Virus record (IMG/VR): IMGVR_UViG_3300030333_006068
Span: 1 to 23,934 of that record
Length of the DNA: 23,934 nucleotides
Reading direction: 5' to 3' (one strand)
Source: a virus
Below, piece after piece: positions 1 through 7,311 of the stretch. The notes under the pieces are model-generated. The model was not told the origin of the DNA. It was given only the letters and a program-made list of their open reading frames with translations, and did not search any database. Both the position numbers and the translations under genes were made by a program. Every line of letters starts with the position of its first letter. Positions within the stretch are counted from its first letter, which is position 1.

Positions 1-1
1 T

Positions 2-745
2 AATAGAGTAAAAGCCGCACAAGCTGGCTATAAATTTCCTATTAATCAAGAGGTGACACTAAATGCTGATGGCAGTGGTGGAACTATATATAAACAAACT
101 AAGGATGATGACGGATGGGGTTGGAGTGATACAGGACATTTAGCTTTAGATGTTTTAGGTATGATAGATGTTTGGGGTATTGGTACCGCAGCAGACTCTA
201 TTAATGCAGCTTGGTATTTAAAAGAAGGTGACGCAGCTAACGCAGCTATATCAACAGCCGCTGCTACTCCTGGTTTAGGTTGGGGTGCTACAATGACTAA
301 GTGGGGTAAAAGAGTAAATGAAGCAAGAAAACTTAAAAATTTATCAAAAAGTGCAGCTGTACAAGGAACACCAAATGCTGCAGATATGGCTAAAAAGCTT
401 AAAGACAAGAGCGATAATATTATGGGTAACTTACCTAAAAACTTTATTAAAGACATGGGTGAGAATCTAAAAAGGAAATTCACTGAAAGGCGACCATTTA
501 ACAGAGGGTTTTTTGGTAAAGTTATAGATATTGGCTCTATACCAGCAACTATAGGGGTTGAAACTAAAAGAGATGAGGAAAATAGTGAATACTACGGATT
601 AGGGGAAGCCGATAAGAATTTCGGAAAATTTAGTTGGGGTGAAGATAAAGAAAGAAAAAAAATAGCTGATAGTAGCTATAAACAAAGATATAACGATGGT
701 GTTGCTTTTACAGGAAGACAACACTGGACGAGATTTAAGAAATGA
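2..745 (+). CDS. Probable virion/cargo protein with Gly-rich hydrophobic hairpin (5' truncated by window)
   Basis: The frame is open to the window edge, so this is the 3' part of a longer gene; the GTG at 53 is probably not its start. About 247 residues are visible. The middle holds a Gly/Ala-rich hydrophobic stretch (LDVLGMIDVWGIGTAADSIN, then NAAISTAAATPGLGWGAT). This resembles the helical hairpin found before toxin domains in polymorphic toxins and also in internal virion proteins of marine phages. That likeness is from memory, not a search. The rest is basic and charged, with no enzyme motif. It ends in an ATGA overlap with the next gene, so the two are probably translationally coupled. 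An internal or injected virion protein is the likeliest role; a toxin is possible but unsupported. Confidence 0.6.
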   Translation, partial: NRVKAAQAGYKFPINQEVTLNADGSGGTIYKQTKDDDGWGWSDTGHLALDVLGMIDVWGIGTAADSINAAWYLKEGDAANAAISTAAATPGLGWGATMTKWGKRVNEARKLKNLSKSAAVQGTPNAADMAKKLKDKSDNIMGNLPKNFIKDMGENLKRKFTERRPFNRGFFGKVIDIGSIPATIGVETKRDEENSEYYGLGEADKNFGKFSWGEDKERKKIADSSYKQRYNDGVAFTGRQHWTRFKK

Positions 746-1161
746 GTTTTAGATTAAAAAGCAAAGAACAACTATTTGGCATTAGACAATTTGTCAATGG
801 TAACATACCAGTTTTCAATAAAAAACTAGATGATGGCGTAGTTGCTGAAGCAAATCGAGACAATACTATATATGTAGACGAAAATGCTCCAGATAGCTTT
901 TTAAGAGACAATTTCACATTAGAGGAAGAAACAGAGCATCTTCTTCAAATGAAAAAGGGTAATCAATATACTCATAATCATATTATTGAGAATACTCCAA
1001 GTGAATTTAATATATACAAAAGAGATGGTGATCGAATGATTCCCATCACAAATAAAGCTCAGGGAATAAAGAAAGAAGGTGATCCTTCATCTTCTTGGGA
1101 AGCTGAGGCTAAGTTTAATGCTAAAAACAATACGAACAATGTACAAAACATGGTATCATAA
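742..1161 (+). CDS. Small zincin-like protein with degenerate HExxH motif
   Basis: A 139-aa protein whose ATG overlaps the upstream stop (ATGA). Residues 61-73 (EEETEHLLQMKKG) resemble a family in marine Bacteroidota phages that carries HExxH followed by a QMKKGD-like stretch and later a W-E-x-E segment. Here the position of the first metal-binding His is Glu62, the catalytic Glu position is kept (Glu63), His66 is kept, and Trp119-Glu120-Ala-Glu122 follows. If the alignment is right, this is a zinc metallopeptidase fold that has lost one ligand, so it is either inactive and structural or binds metal differently. No signal peptide or membrane segment is seen. Its place among structural genes fits a virion or cargo protein. 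The family link is inferred from memory. Confidence 0.6.
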   Translation: MSFRLKSKEQLFGIRQFVNGNIPVFNKKLDDGVVAEANRDNTIYVDENAPDSFLRDNFTLEEETEHLLQMKKGNQYTHNHIIENTPSEFNIYKRDGDRMIPITNKAQGIKKEGDPSSSWEAEAKFNAKNNTNNVQNMVS

Positions 1162-1495
1162 ATTAAAAGAAAAACAACCTAGTTCACCTTTTCATGCGAG
1201 TGAAATGTTAATAAAGGGCGCTGGAGCGTTAGGTAGAAGTAAAAACATGATGTCTGGTATTCAAGATAAAGCAGCTGCAAAGGAACTTGATACAGGTGGA
1301 GATGATACTATTAAACCACCTATAGTAAATCAAAATGAAGGCGGTAGCACACTTGAAGTACAATTGAAAGAATTGCAAGATGAATTAAATGGAGATCCAG
1401 CACCAAGTGAAGAAAGAAAAGAAGAATTACTAAAACAAATAGCAGAAGTTGAAGCTCAAATTGCAGCAGCAGCAGATACTGAAGAAACAGAATAA
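1139..1495 (+). CDS. Small hypothetical protein with C-terminal coiled coil
   Basis: I place the start at ATG 1139, giving 118 aa and a 23-base overlap with the gene before. A GTG at 1079 would give 138 aa but a much longer overlap and an unlikely N-terminus. After a basic start the protein reads SPFHASEMLIKGAGALGRS, a short amphipathic or hydrophobic segment. It ends in an acidic heptad-like region rich in Leu, Glu and Ala (about residues 70-115) that should form a coiled coil. No enzyme motif is visible. It lies between a zincin-like gene and a large charged protein, so a small virion or scaffold-type role is plausible. Function is unknown. Confidence 0.55.
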   Translation: MYKTWYHKLKEKQPSSPFHASEMLIKGAGALGRSKNMMSGIQDKAAAKELDTGGDDTIKPPIVNQNEGGSTLEVQLKELQDELNGDPAPSEERKEELLKQIAEVEAQIAAAADTEETE

Positions 1496-1506
1496 ATATA
1501 AATATT

Positions 1507-3651
1507 ATGGCAAAAAGTTCACCAATAACACAAAAAGTAAAATCCTTTAAAAAGCAAGCGGTCATAAAAGACGGTAACTTAGTTTATCAAGGAGATATAG
1601 GGAGCACGGGTACTCCAGATAAAGTAACCCAGATTAATAAAGATCTAGGTATAAAATACTCTGGACCAATAACTGAAAAAGAAAAGTTTAGAAAGCAAAT
1701 GGAGGCTGATCAAAAGAAATATGCTGCAGAAGGCCATAATGTTGCTGATTTATCATTAGATGATTATATTGATTGGAAAGAGAAATATAACGCACAGCAG
1801 GGTAATACAAAATTCCAAGGAACAGAAACAATTGACGGTGTAACATCTGATGTTGATGCTACTAAATGGAGTGATGAAGATATAATGAAAGATACAAGAG
1901 AAGGTGGTATAACTAAAGAAGAAATAATAAAAGGTACTCCTGGAACTGAAGGTACTCCTGATATTCCTGTTGAATTAGAAGATGTGTATAAAACTGTACA
2001 CAAAAGAGATATAGCAGGAAATCTTAAAAGAACTAAAAACATGCAAGCTAGAGACGATGAAAGAACCATGAAAGGTGATTATCGTGATATTAAGCAAATG
2101 GGTAGACAGTCTTGGAGAGATCTAGATAAAGAAACAAAACAACAATATAAAGACGCTGGTATGACCAGAGCTGAATGGGTTAGACGTGGTGGACAATTCC
2201 AAGAATTTACAGCTGGTGAGAAAGGTAAACCAGGTAGTTTTGCTGATACTGATGAAAGTAAGTTTGCTGCTAACATGAGAGTAAATAGAAAACATGGTGG
2301 TAGTATTAAAGATATGATGAATAAATATGGTGGTAGTTCTGATGCTAACAGACAAACATTTAATGTAGCTTCAGATGGTAGATTAGGTATTGGTGATACA
2401 GAAAGAGTATCTGGAGGTTCACAAGCTAACGAAGCTAATATAGCTAGATACCAAGCGCAAAGAGATGCACAAAATGAAAGTGGTTTAGTAAATCGTGATG
2501 AAAATCCTGATTCTAACAATGAGCAATCATTTTTCAAACAAAAACCGCATAGTTTCTATAATCAAAAAACTTTACCATCTCATCCTGCTGTTGATGAAAA
2601 CGGTAATCCAATAACACCTAAGAAGAATGTAGGTAAAGTTATTAATAAAGCAGACGATATATACCAAGGTGGTAAAAAATGGTTAACTGACCTTGGAAAA
2701 AAATGGAGCAAAAAGCTAGATGCTGGAAAACAACAAAAACAACTTAACGCTCCAGGTGGAAACAGTGGAAGAAATCTTCCTGTCGTGTCTAGCGGTGGCG
2801 GTGGTGGTGCTACTAATCCTGGTGGAATTATGAACTGGGTAAAGAATAATCCAATTAAAACAGTTCTAGGTATTGGTGCATCTACAGTAATTCCTTTTGT
2901 AGCAGGTTCAGGTGACACTGATGGTGGTAATGGCGGTGATGATGATATTACTCCTACTCCACCAGAACCAAAAAAATCTAAATATGGTACTAAAACTTGG
3001 GAACAAGGTTATAAAGACTGGCAAGCTAAAGGTAATACAGGTACCATGGATCAATTTAAATCTGAAGCAAATGCTTGGTGGGATAGTGATGCTGGTCAAA
3101 AATATGCTAAAAAACACGATTACAAGCATAGAATAAAACAACCTAAGGTTGAACCAGTTAATGAAGTAACACCTTCATCCGTTACAGAAACTGGAAAAGG
3201 TGCTAAACCAAATTTCTCAGGACAAGGTACTTCCACTAGTGTTTCAGATAAATTTAAAGCGGATACTGATAAAATAGTAAGTAAAGTAAATGTACCAACT
3301 TCTTTTGATTCTCAACCTGAAGTATCAGAAAGGAATCAAAGGTTACAAGATAGAGTTACTAGATTAGAAGGTAGAAAAGAAACTCCAAGGAGACAAAGAA
3401 GAATAGAAAAGCAAAAAGCTAAAATAGCAGGTATTGATAGACAAGCTAGAAGAGCAGCTAAAACAAAAGCTAAAGCAGTTGAAGCTGTTAATAATATGGA
3501 TAGAGATTCTAGTGGCCAAACAACTGATACCAATAAAAATGTTATACTACAAGGTAGAGCTGTAAGATTAAATGAGAAGGCTAAAAACATTGCTAATAGA
3601 GGAAATAGTAGCTATAAGCAAAAAGGTTGGTCTGGTTATCAAAATAGATAA
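1507..3651 (+). CDS. Large charged low-complexity protein, probable internal virion (cargo) protein
   Basis: A 714-aa protein rich in Lys, Asp, Gln, Gly and Asn, without a recognisable catalytic domain. Visible features in order are a long hydrophilic part with GTPGTEGTPDIP; a GSIKDMMNKYGGSSDANRQ segment; a poly-Gly stretch near residue 435; a hydrophobic segment at about 446-468 (KTVLGIGASTVIPFVAG); a Gly/Asp-rich linker followed by TPTPPEPKK; a Trp-containing segment (TWEQGYKDWQAKG); and a strongly basic coiled coil at about 606-661. The single hydrophobic segment in a flexible, basic protein is typical of proteins packed in the capsid and ejected with DNA, but that role is inferred. It ends two bases before the holin-like gene. 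The start ATG follows an A/T-rich, SD-less leader. Confidence 0.6.
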   Translation: MAKSSPITQKVKSFKKQAVIKDGNLVYQGDIGSTGTPDKVTQINKDLGIKYSGPITEKEKFRKQMEADQKKYAAEGHNVADLSLDDYIDWKEKYNAQQGNTKFQGTETIDGVTSDVDATKWSDEDIMKDTREGGITKEEIIKGTPGTEGTPDIPVELEDVYKTVHKRDIAGNLKRTKNMQARDDERTMKGDYRDIKQMGRQSWRDLDKETKQQYKDAGMTRAEWVRRGGQFQEFTAGEKGKPGSFADTDESKFAANMRVNRKHGGSIKDMMNKYGGSSDANRQTFNVASDGRLGIGDTERVSGGSQANEANIARYQAQRDAQNESGLVNRDENPDSNNEQSFFKQKPHSFYNQKTLPSHPAVDENGNPITPKKNVGKVINKADDIYQGGKKWLTDLGKKWSKKLDAGKQQKQLNAPGGNSGRNLPVVSSGGGGGATNPGGIMNWVKNNPIKTVLGIGASTVIPFVAGSGDTDGGNGGDDDITPTPPEPKKSKYGTKTWEQGYKDWQAKGNTGTMDQFKSEANAWWDSDAGQKYAKKHDYKHRIKQPKVEPVNEVTPSSVTETGKGAKPNFSGQGTSTSVSDKFKADTDKIVSKVNVPTSFDSQPEVSERNQRLQDRVTRLEGRKETPRRQRRIEKQKAKIAGIDRQARRAAKTKAKAVEAVNNMDRDSSGQTTDTNKNVILQGRAVRLNEKAKNIANRGNSSYKQKGWSGYQNR

Positions 3652-3653
3652 AT

Positions 3654-4058
3654 ATGAGTAAAATATTAGGTAAGCTTTTTGGTAACGCTGGTGGCAGTGT
3701 TGTTGAAAAGATTAGCGGTGTTGTCGATAAGTTTGTTAGGACAAAAGATGAGAAAGCGGCGTTTGAAAAGGAAATGACTCAAATTCTTATTGAGGCAGAA
3801 GCTGCTATGCAAAAAAATGTCACCGAAAGGTGGAAAGCAGATTTAGAGCACGGAAACTGGTTAACGCGTTCAGTTCGTCCTCTCGTTTTAATATTCCTTA
3901 TAGTGGCGACCGTGCTCATGGTATTTATAGACAGTGGATCTATAGCTTTTAACGTTGAAGAAAAATGGACGGATTTACTTCAGTTAGTTCTGATGACTAC
4001 GATTGGTGCTTATTTCGGAGGACGAAGCGTCGAAAAATATAACAAACTAAAAAAATAA
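3654..4058 (+). CDS. Holin of the 3TM (gene-transfer-agent holin) type
   Basis: A 134-aa membrane protein. Residues 1-60 are amphipathic and charged. The family-like signature GNWLTRSVRPLVLIF spans about 67-81 and runs into a first membrane helix (77-93). A second helix lies at 107-122 (DLLQLVLMTTIGAYFGGR) and the tail is basic. The W-x-x-R-x-x-RPL pattern before the first helix is what I know from the GTA-type 3TM holin family (Pfam GTA_holin_3TM), and the length fits. It would form inner-membrane lesions at lysis. No endolysin is in the window, so any partner must lie outside it or be encoded unusually. The gene sits between the cargo genes and the fibre genes. Confidence 0.82.
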   Translation: MSKILGKLFGNAGGSVVEKISGVVDKFVRTKDEKAAFEKEMTQILIEAEAAMQKNVTERWKADLEHGNWLTRSVRPLVLIFLIVATVLMVFIDSGSIAFNVEEKWTDLLQLVLMTTIGAYFGGRSVEKYNKLKK

Positions 4059-4065
4059 TAATGAA

Positions 4066-4779
4066 ATGGCTAGAATTAGTTCCTATACTCATGATGAAAA
4101 CGTCCAAAAGGCAGATAAACTTATAGGTTCTGACGTAGACGGCAAAACTAGAAATTATAGTATAGCTAATATATCGCAATACTTAAGAGAATCAAATGCA
4201 ACTGGTGCTGTTGGGTATTTCCCATTTAAATTAACAACTTCAACACCAACCTCTGGAGAAGTAAAAGGTACTTTTTCAAGTGGATTAACGTTTGCTAATC
4301 TTACATCAATTAAGATGAATAAGTATATATATAAAGATACAGATACTGCTATGAATATAGCTTTTAGAATATTGAATCAAAGAGATGTACTTATTGTTGA
4401 TGCAAACGATCATAATAACTATGGTATATATGGTGTTGGTGATGTAACTCAAGATGGTAGTTCTGACAACTATGATTTATCATGTAGTTATAAATCTGGC
4501 AACGGAACATTTTCTGTTGAAAAAATATATGCTGTTTGCTTGTATCCTAGTGGAGCAGCAACAGTTCATAAGCACCATCAAAATAATGCTGCTACTGAAT
4601 GGACAGTTAATCATAATTTTGGCTTATCTGATTACTTACCTAACGTAACAGTAAAAATGTCTGGTGGAGTAACATATGCTAATGTTCAATCTATGGGAAT
4701 AGTAACTTATGTTACAGCAAACCAACTAAAGATAAATTTTTTAAGCGCGCATAGTGGCTACGCTTATATAACAAAGTAA
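4066..4779 (+). CDS. Tail fibre / receptor-binding-type structural protein
   Basis: A 237-aa protein. The N-terminus (MARISSYTHDENVQKADKLI, then GSDVDG-KTRNYSI) matches a short motif I associate with the attachment end of fibres in marine phages: a 'task or token' sentence naming a value and its accessors (inferred from memory). The middle is beta-rich with many Asn, Thr and Asp. The C-terminal part, from about residue 167 (HKHHQNNAATEWTVNHNFG), is a recognisable phage fibre domain: a W-x-(V/I)-x-HN-(L/F)G core, then P-x-V-x-V, then a beta hairpin ending SAHSGYAYITK. That domain often forms a beta-sandwich at fibre tips. It is the first of five consecutive fibre-type genes. The start ATG directly follows the holin stop. 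Confidence 0.7.
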   Translation: MARISSYTHDENVQKADKLIGSDVDGKTRNYSIANISQYLRESNATGAVGYFPFKLTTSTPTSGEVKGTFSSGLTFANLTSIKMNKYIYKDTDTAMNIAFRILNQRDVLIVDANDHNNYGIYGVGDVTQDGSSDNYDLSCSYKSGNGTFSVEKIYAVCLYPSGAATVHKHHQNNAATEWTVNHNFGLSDYLPNVTVKMSGGVTYANVQSMGIVTYVTANQLKINFLSAHSGYAYITK

Positions 4780-4810
4780 TAAAACTTAAACACATTAAAC
4801 AAAAACAACT

Positions 4811-6820
4811 ATGGCAATACCAATTTTAAATCATTTGGATTTTCAGCAATCAGCGGAAATTCAAAACGTTATCCTACACACTGAGTCTTCAGGTAGCGTC
4901 TCTGGCAACGTAGCTGGACAAATAATATATGACTCAGGAACGATAAAGTATAATAATGGAAGCGGATGGGTTTCGGTTGGTACAGCTAGTGGTACCATGA
5001 GTAACTGGATCGGAAGTGATGACGGCGGAGACGACGTTACTATAAGTGATGGTGAATATGTAAAATTTGTAGGTTCTGGTATAACAACCAATTGGACTGA
5101 TACAGATGGTGGTGGATCTTCAGACGAACATGATCTTACCTTTACAATCGATGCTGCTCAAACAGGAATAACAACTATATATAACACATCGTTAGTAGTT
5201 GGTAGTGCTTCTGCAGCACCAACAGATGGATCACGAAGATTTGTTGATTTCACTAATTCAGCTAGAACAATAATAGGTTATACTTCAGATTCTAGTGATA
5301 CAGAAACTATATACGAATTAAGACTAGGTGCTGGATTCTTTTCTCCAGGAACAGATAACCTAATAGATTTAGGTGCTAGTCTCAAAAAGTTTAAAGATTT
5401 ATATATTGACGGAGTAGCATACTTAGATGCTATTAATCTTAACGGAACAGCTATATCAGCTACAGCTGCTGAAATAAATATCCTTGACGGTGTTACGGCA
5501 ACTGCTACAGAATTAAATATTCTTGATGGAGTAACAGCTACTGCTACAGAACTTAATATCCTTGACGGAGTAACATCTTCAACTGCTGAGTTAAATGTAT
5601 TAGATGGTTATACGGGTAGTGTTACTGAACTTAATTACTTAGATACTTTACACGCAACAGGCGTTACAAGTACAGAGTTTGATTACTTAGACGGTGTAAC
5701 TTCTAATATTCAAACACAATTAGATGCAAAAGGTACTTCTAACTTAGCTTTAGGTACATCGGGTTCTACTGCTCTAGCAGGTAACACAACTGTTGACGAT
5801 GTTAGTGTTGCAAACTTAAAAACTAGATTAGCTGGTGGTTTTGCTTCTAATGCAGTACAAATTGGTGATAGTAACGATACTGTTACAATAGGTAATGACT
5901 TAATTATAACAGGTGATTTAACCGTATCAGGTGATACTATTACAGCTAACGTTGGAACATTAGAGGTTGAAGATAAAAACATAACAATTAATAAAGGATC
6001 AGGCGATACAAGTTCAACAGCAGATGGAGCAGGTATTACTATTCAAGATGCGGTAGACGCTTCTAACGATGCTAGCTTAACATGGAATGCTTCAAATGAT
6101 AAATTTGTATTTTCACATTTAATAGACGCACCAGGAACATCTATATTTGTTAATCTTGATGTATCAGGTGATGTTGATGTTGATGGTACTCTTGAAACAG
6201 ATGCTTTATCTATAAATGGTACAGCAGTAAGCGCAACAGCCGCTGAACTTAATATAATGGACGGTGTAACAGCTACAACATCAGAGTTAAACATAATGGA
6301 CGGTGTTACTGCTAGCACTAATGAATTAAATATTTTAGATGGTGTTACAGCTACAGCAACAGAACTTAACTTGCTAGATGGTATTACAACTCTTAGTGGT
6401 AGTAACACTGGTGACGAATCAGCTTCATCAAAAGTAGCTGCTGGTATTGTACAATTAGCGACTAACGCGGAAGTACAAACTGGTACAAATGCTTTAAAAG
6501 CTGTAACACCTGATACATTAGCTGCTAAATCAGTAGTAGCTACAATAGCAGCTGGTTCAATAGATTCAACACAATTATCAGCTGTAATACAACACGATTT
6601 AGGTACTAAAAACCTAATAGTTTCTGCGCAGATGGTAGATGAAGATGCTTCAGGAGATTATGGTAATTGTGTTATTGATTGGGAATGTACATCAAATGGA
6701 TCTACAGACAGTGATAACCATATATATATTAAATTTGCTGGTACTCCTTCTTCAAATGTTGTGGTGAACATATCATCAATAAAGGGTGCAACTAGTGTAT
6801 CTCCAACTTACCCGAGTTAA
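4811..6820 (+). CDS. Long tail fibre with ELNILDGVT repeats
   Basis: A 669-aa protein, Thr/Ala/Asp rich and nearly free of Cys. The N-terminus (MAIPILNHLDF) resembles that of the 134-aa fibre protein downstream (MAIEFLNDANI), suggesting a common attachment point. A segment of the kind GQIIYDSGTIKYNNGSGWV at about residue 36 is common in marine phage fibres. Two arrays of a 13-residue repeat (consensus DGVTATATELNIL) lie at about residues 217-298 and 475-526, separated by beta-rich sequence. A further familiar fibre segment (NAEVQTGTNALKAVTPDTLA) lies near residue 555. The last 75 residues form a more complex tip domain. The repeats probably build a trimeric beta shaft; the tip probably contacts the host. 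Family recognition is good, but no receptor can be named. Confidence 0.82.
   Translation: MAIPILNHLDFQQSAEIQNVILHTESSGSVSGNVAGQIIYDSGTIKYNNGSGWVSVGTASGTMSNWIGSDDGGDDVTISDGEYVKFVGSGITTNWTDTDGGGSSDEHDLTFTIDAAQTGITTIYNTSLVVGSASAAPTDGSRRFVDFTNSARTIIGYTSDSSDTETIYELRLGAGFFSPGTDNLIDLGASLKKFKDLYIDGVAYLDAINLNGTAISATAAEINILDGVTATATELNILDGVTATATELNILDGVTSSTAELNVLDGYTGSVTELNYLDTLHATGVTSTEFDYLDGVTSNIQTQLDAKGTSNLALGTSGSTALAGNTTVDDVSVANLKTRLAGGFASNAVQIGDSNDTVTIGNDLIITGDLTVSGDTITANVGTLEVEDKNITINKGSGDTSSTADGAGITIQDAVDASNDASLTWNASNDKFVFSHLIDAPGTSIFVNLDVSGDVDVDGTLETDALSINGTAVSATAAELNIMDGVTATTSELNIMDGVTASTNELNILDGVTATATELNLLDGITTLSGSNTGDESASSKVAAGIVQLATNAEVQTGTNALKAVTPDTLAAKSVVATIAAGSIDSTQLSAVIQHDLGTKNLIVSAQMVDEDASGDYGNCVIDWECTSNGSTDSDNHIYIKFAGTPSSNVVVNISSIKGATSVSPTYPS
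5459..5705 (+). repeat. Repeat array 1, 39-bp/13-aa ELNILDGVT units
   Basis: About six imperfect 13-codon units (A-T-A-T-E-L-N-I-L-D-G-V-T and variants such as STAELNVLDGYT and VTELNYLDTLH) inside the long fibre gene. Units 2 and 3 are identical in protein but differ in synonymous codons. The array decays at its 3' end into TSTEFDYLDGVT. Confidence 0.85.
6233..6389 (+). repeat. Repeat array 2, 13-aa ELNI(L/M)DGVT units
   Basis: Four further units of the same 13-residue repeat in the same gene (AELNIMDGVT, SELNIMDGVT, NELNILDGVT, TELNLLDGIT). Both arrays are introduced by an almost identical phrase (NGTAISATAAEI and NGTAVSATAAEL), which suggests an internal duplication of a shaft module. Confidence 0.85.
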
Positions 6821-6848
6821 TAGGTAAATAGGTAAATAACATAACATA

Positions 6849-6880
6849 AATATAGACGGTACTTATGTACCGTTTATATT
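6849..6880 (+). terminator. 14-bp perfect-register hairpin after long fibre gene
   Basis: AATATAGACGGTAC pairs with GTACCGTTTATATT around a TTAT loop: 14 pairs with one G-T wobble. It lies between the long fibre gene and the next gene. The downstream U tract is weak, so it may be a terminator, an mRNA-stabilising or processing hairpin, or both. Two copies of TAGGTAAA precede it. Confidence 0.6.
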
Positions 6881-6895
6881 AATTAAATATACAAT

Positions 6896-7300
6896 ATGGC
6901 AATAGAATTTCTAAACGACGCTAACATTGCAGGCGAATTAAATTTTCAAAAATCTGGGTTTACCACAATAACACATTCTGGTAATACTCATACTGTTGAT
7001 TTTTCTGCAAAGACAAATAATTATAGCATAACAGCACAAAATGCAACCAATACAATAACTTGGAGTAATTTAGGTGCTGGTGTCGTTGGAAAGTCTGGTA
7101 TTATTACTATAACTAATCCTAGTAGTAATGGTAGTTTATCTTTTGCCGCATTACCAGCAACAGCATATACACCAGGCGCTAGTGCAATATCATTTCATAC
7201 AGGTGCTGATGCTATAGCTGTTTTGTCATATTTTATAATAGCAAGTGATAAAGTATTAATTAATTACGTTGGGGCATTTGGTTCATATCCTCAATCATAA
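6896..7300 (+). CDS. Short tail fibre / fibre tip protein
   Basis: A 134-aa protein, Thr/Asn/Ser rich, without Cys or enzyme motifs. Its N-terminus (MAIEFLNDANIAGELNFQKS) resembles that of the long fibre, and it then reads as alternating short beta strands (THTVDFSAKTNNYSITAQN; NTITWSNLGAGVVGKSGIIT). The C-terminal part (FHTGADAIAVLSYFIIASDK, then VLINYVGAFG) is a pattern I associate with small beta-sandwich domains at the ends of marine phage fibres. It probably occupies the same attachment site as, or assembles with, the long fibre. The start follows the hairpin at 6849-6880 and an A/T-rich leader, so it may have its own transcript start or be the distal part of a processed message. The receptor is unknown. 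Confidence 0.6.
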   Translation: MAIEFLNDANIAGELNFQKSGFTTITHSGNTHTVDFSAKTNNYSITAQNATNTITWSNLGAGVVGKSGIITITNPSSNGSLSFAALPATAYTPGASAISFHTGADAIAVLSYFIIASDKVLINYVGAFGSYPQS

Positions 7301-7311
7301 ATTCAAATTAA

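Noticed and set aside
1079-1138. Upstream GTG start for the 118-aa coiled-coil gene
   Set aside because: It would overlap the zincin-like gene by 83 bases and add an atypical basic/hydrophobic N-terminus; ATG 1139 gives a shorter overlap.
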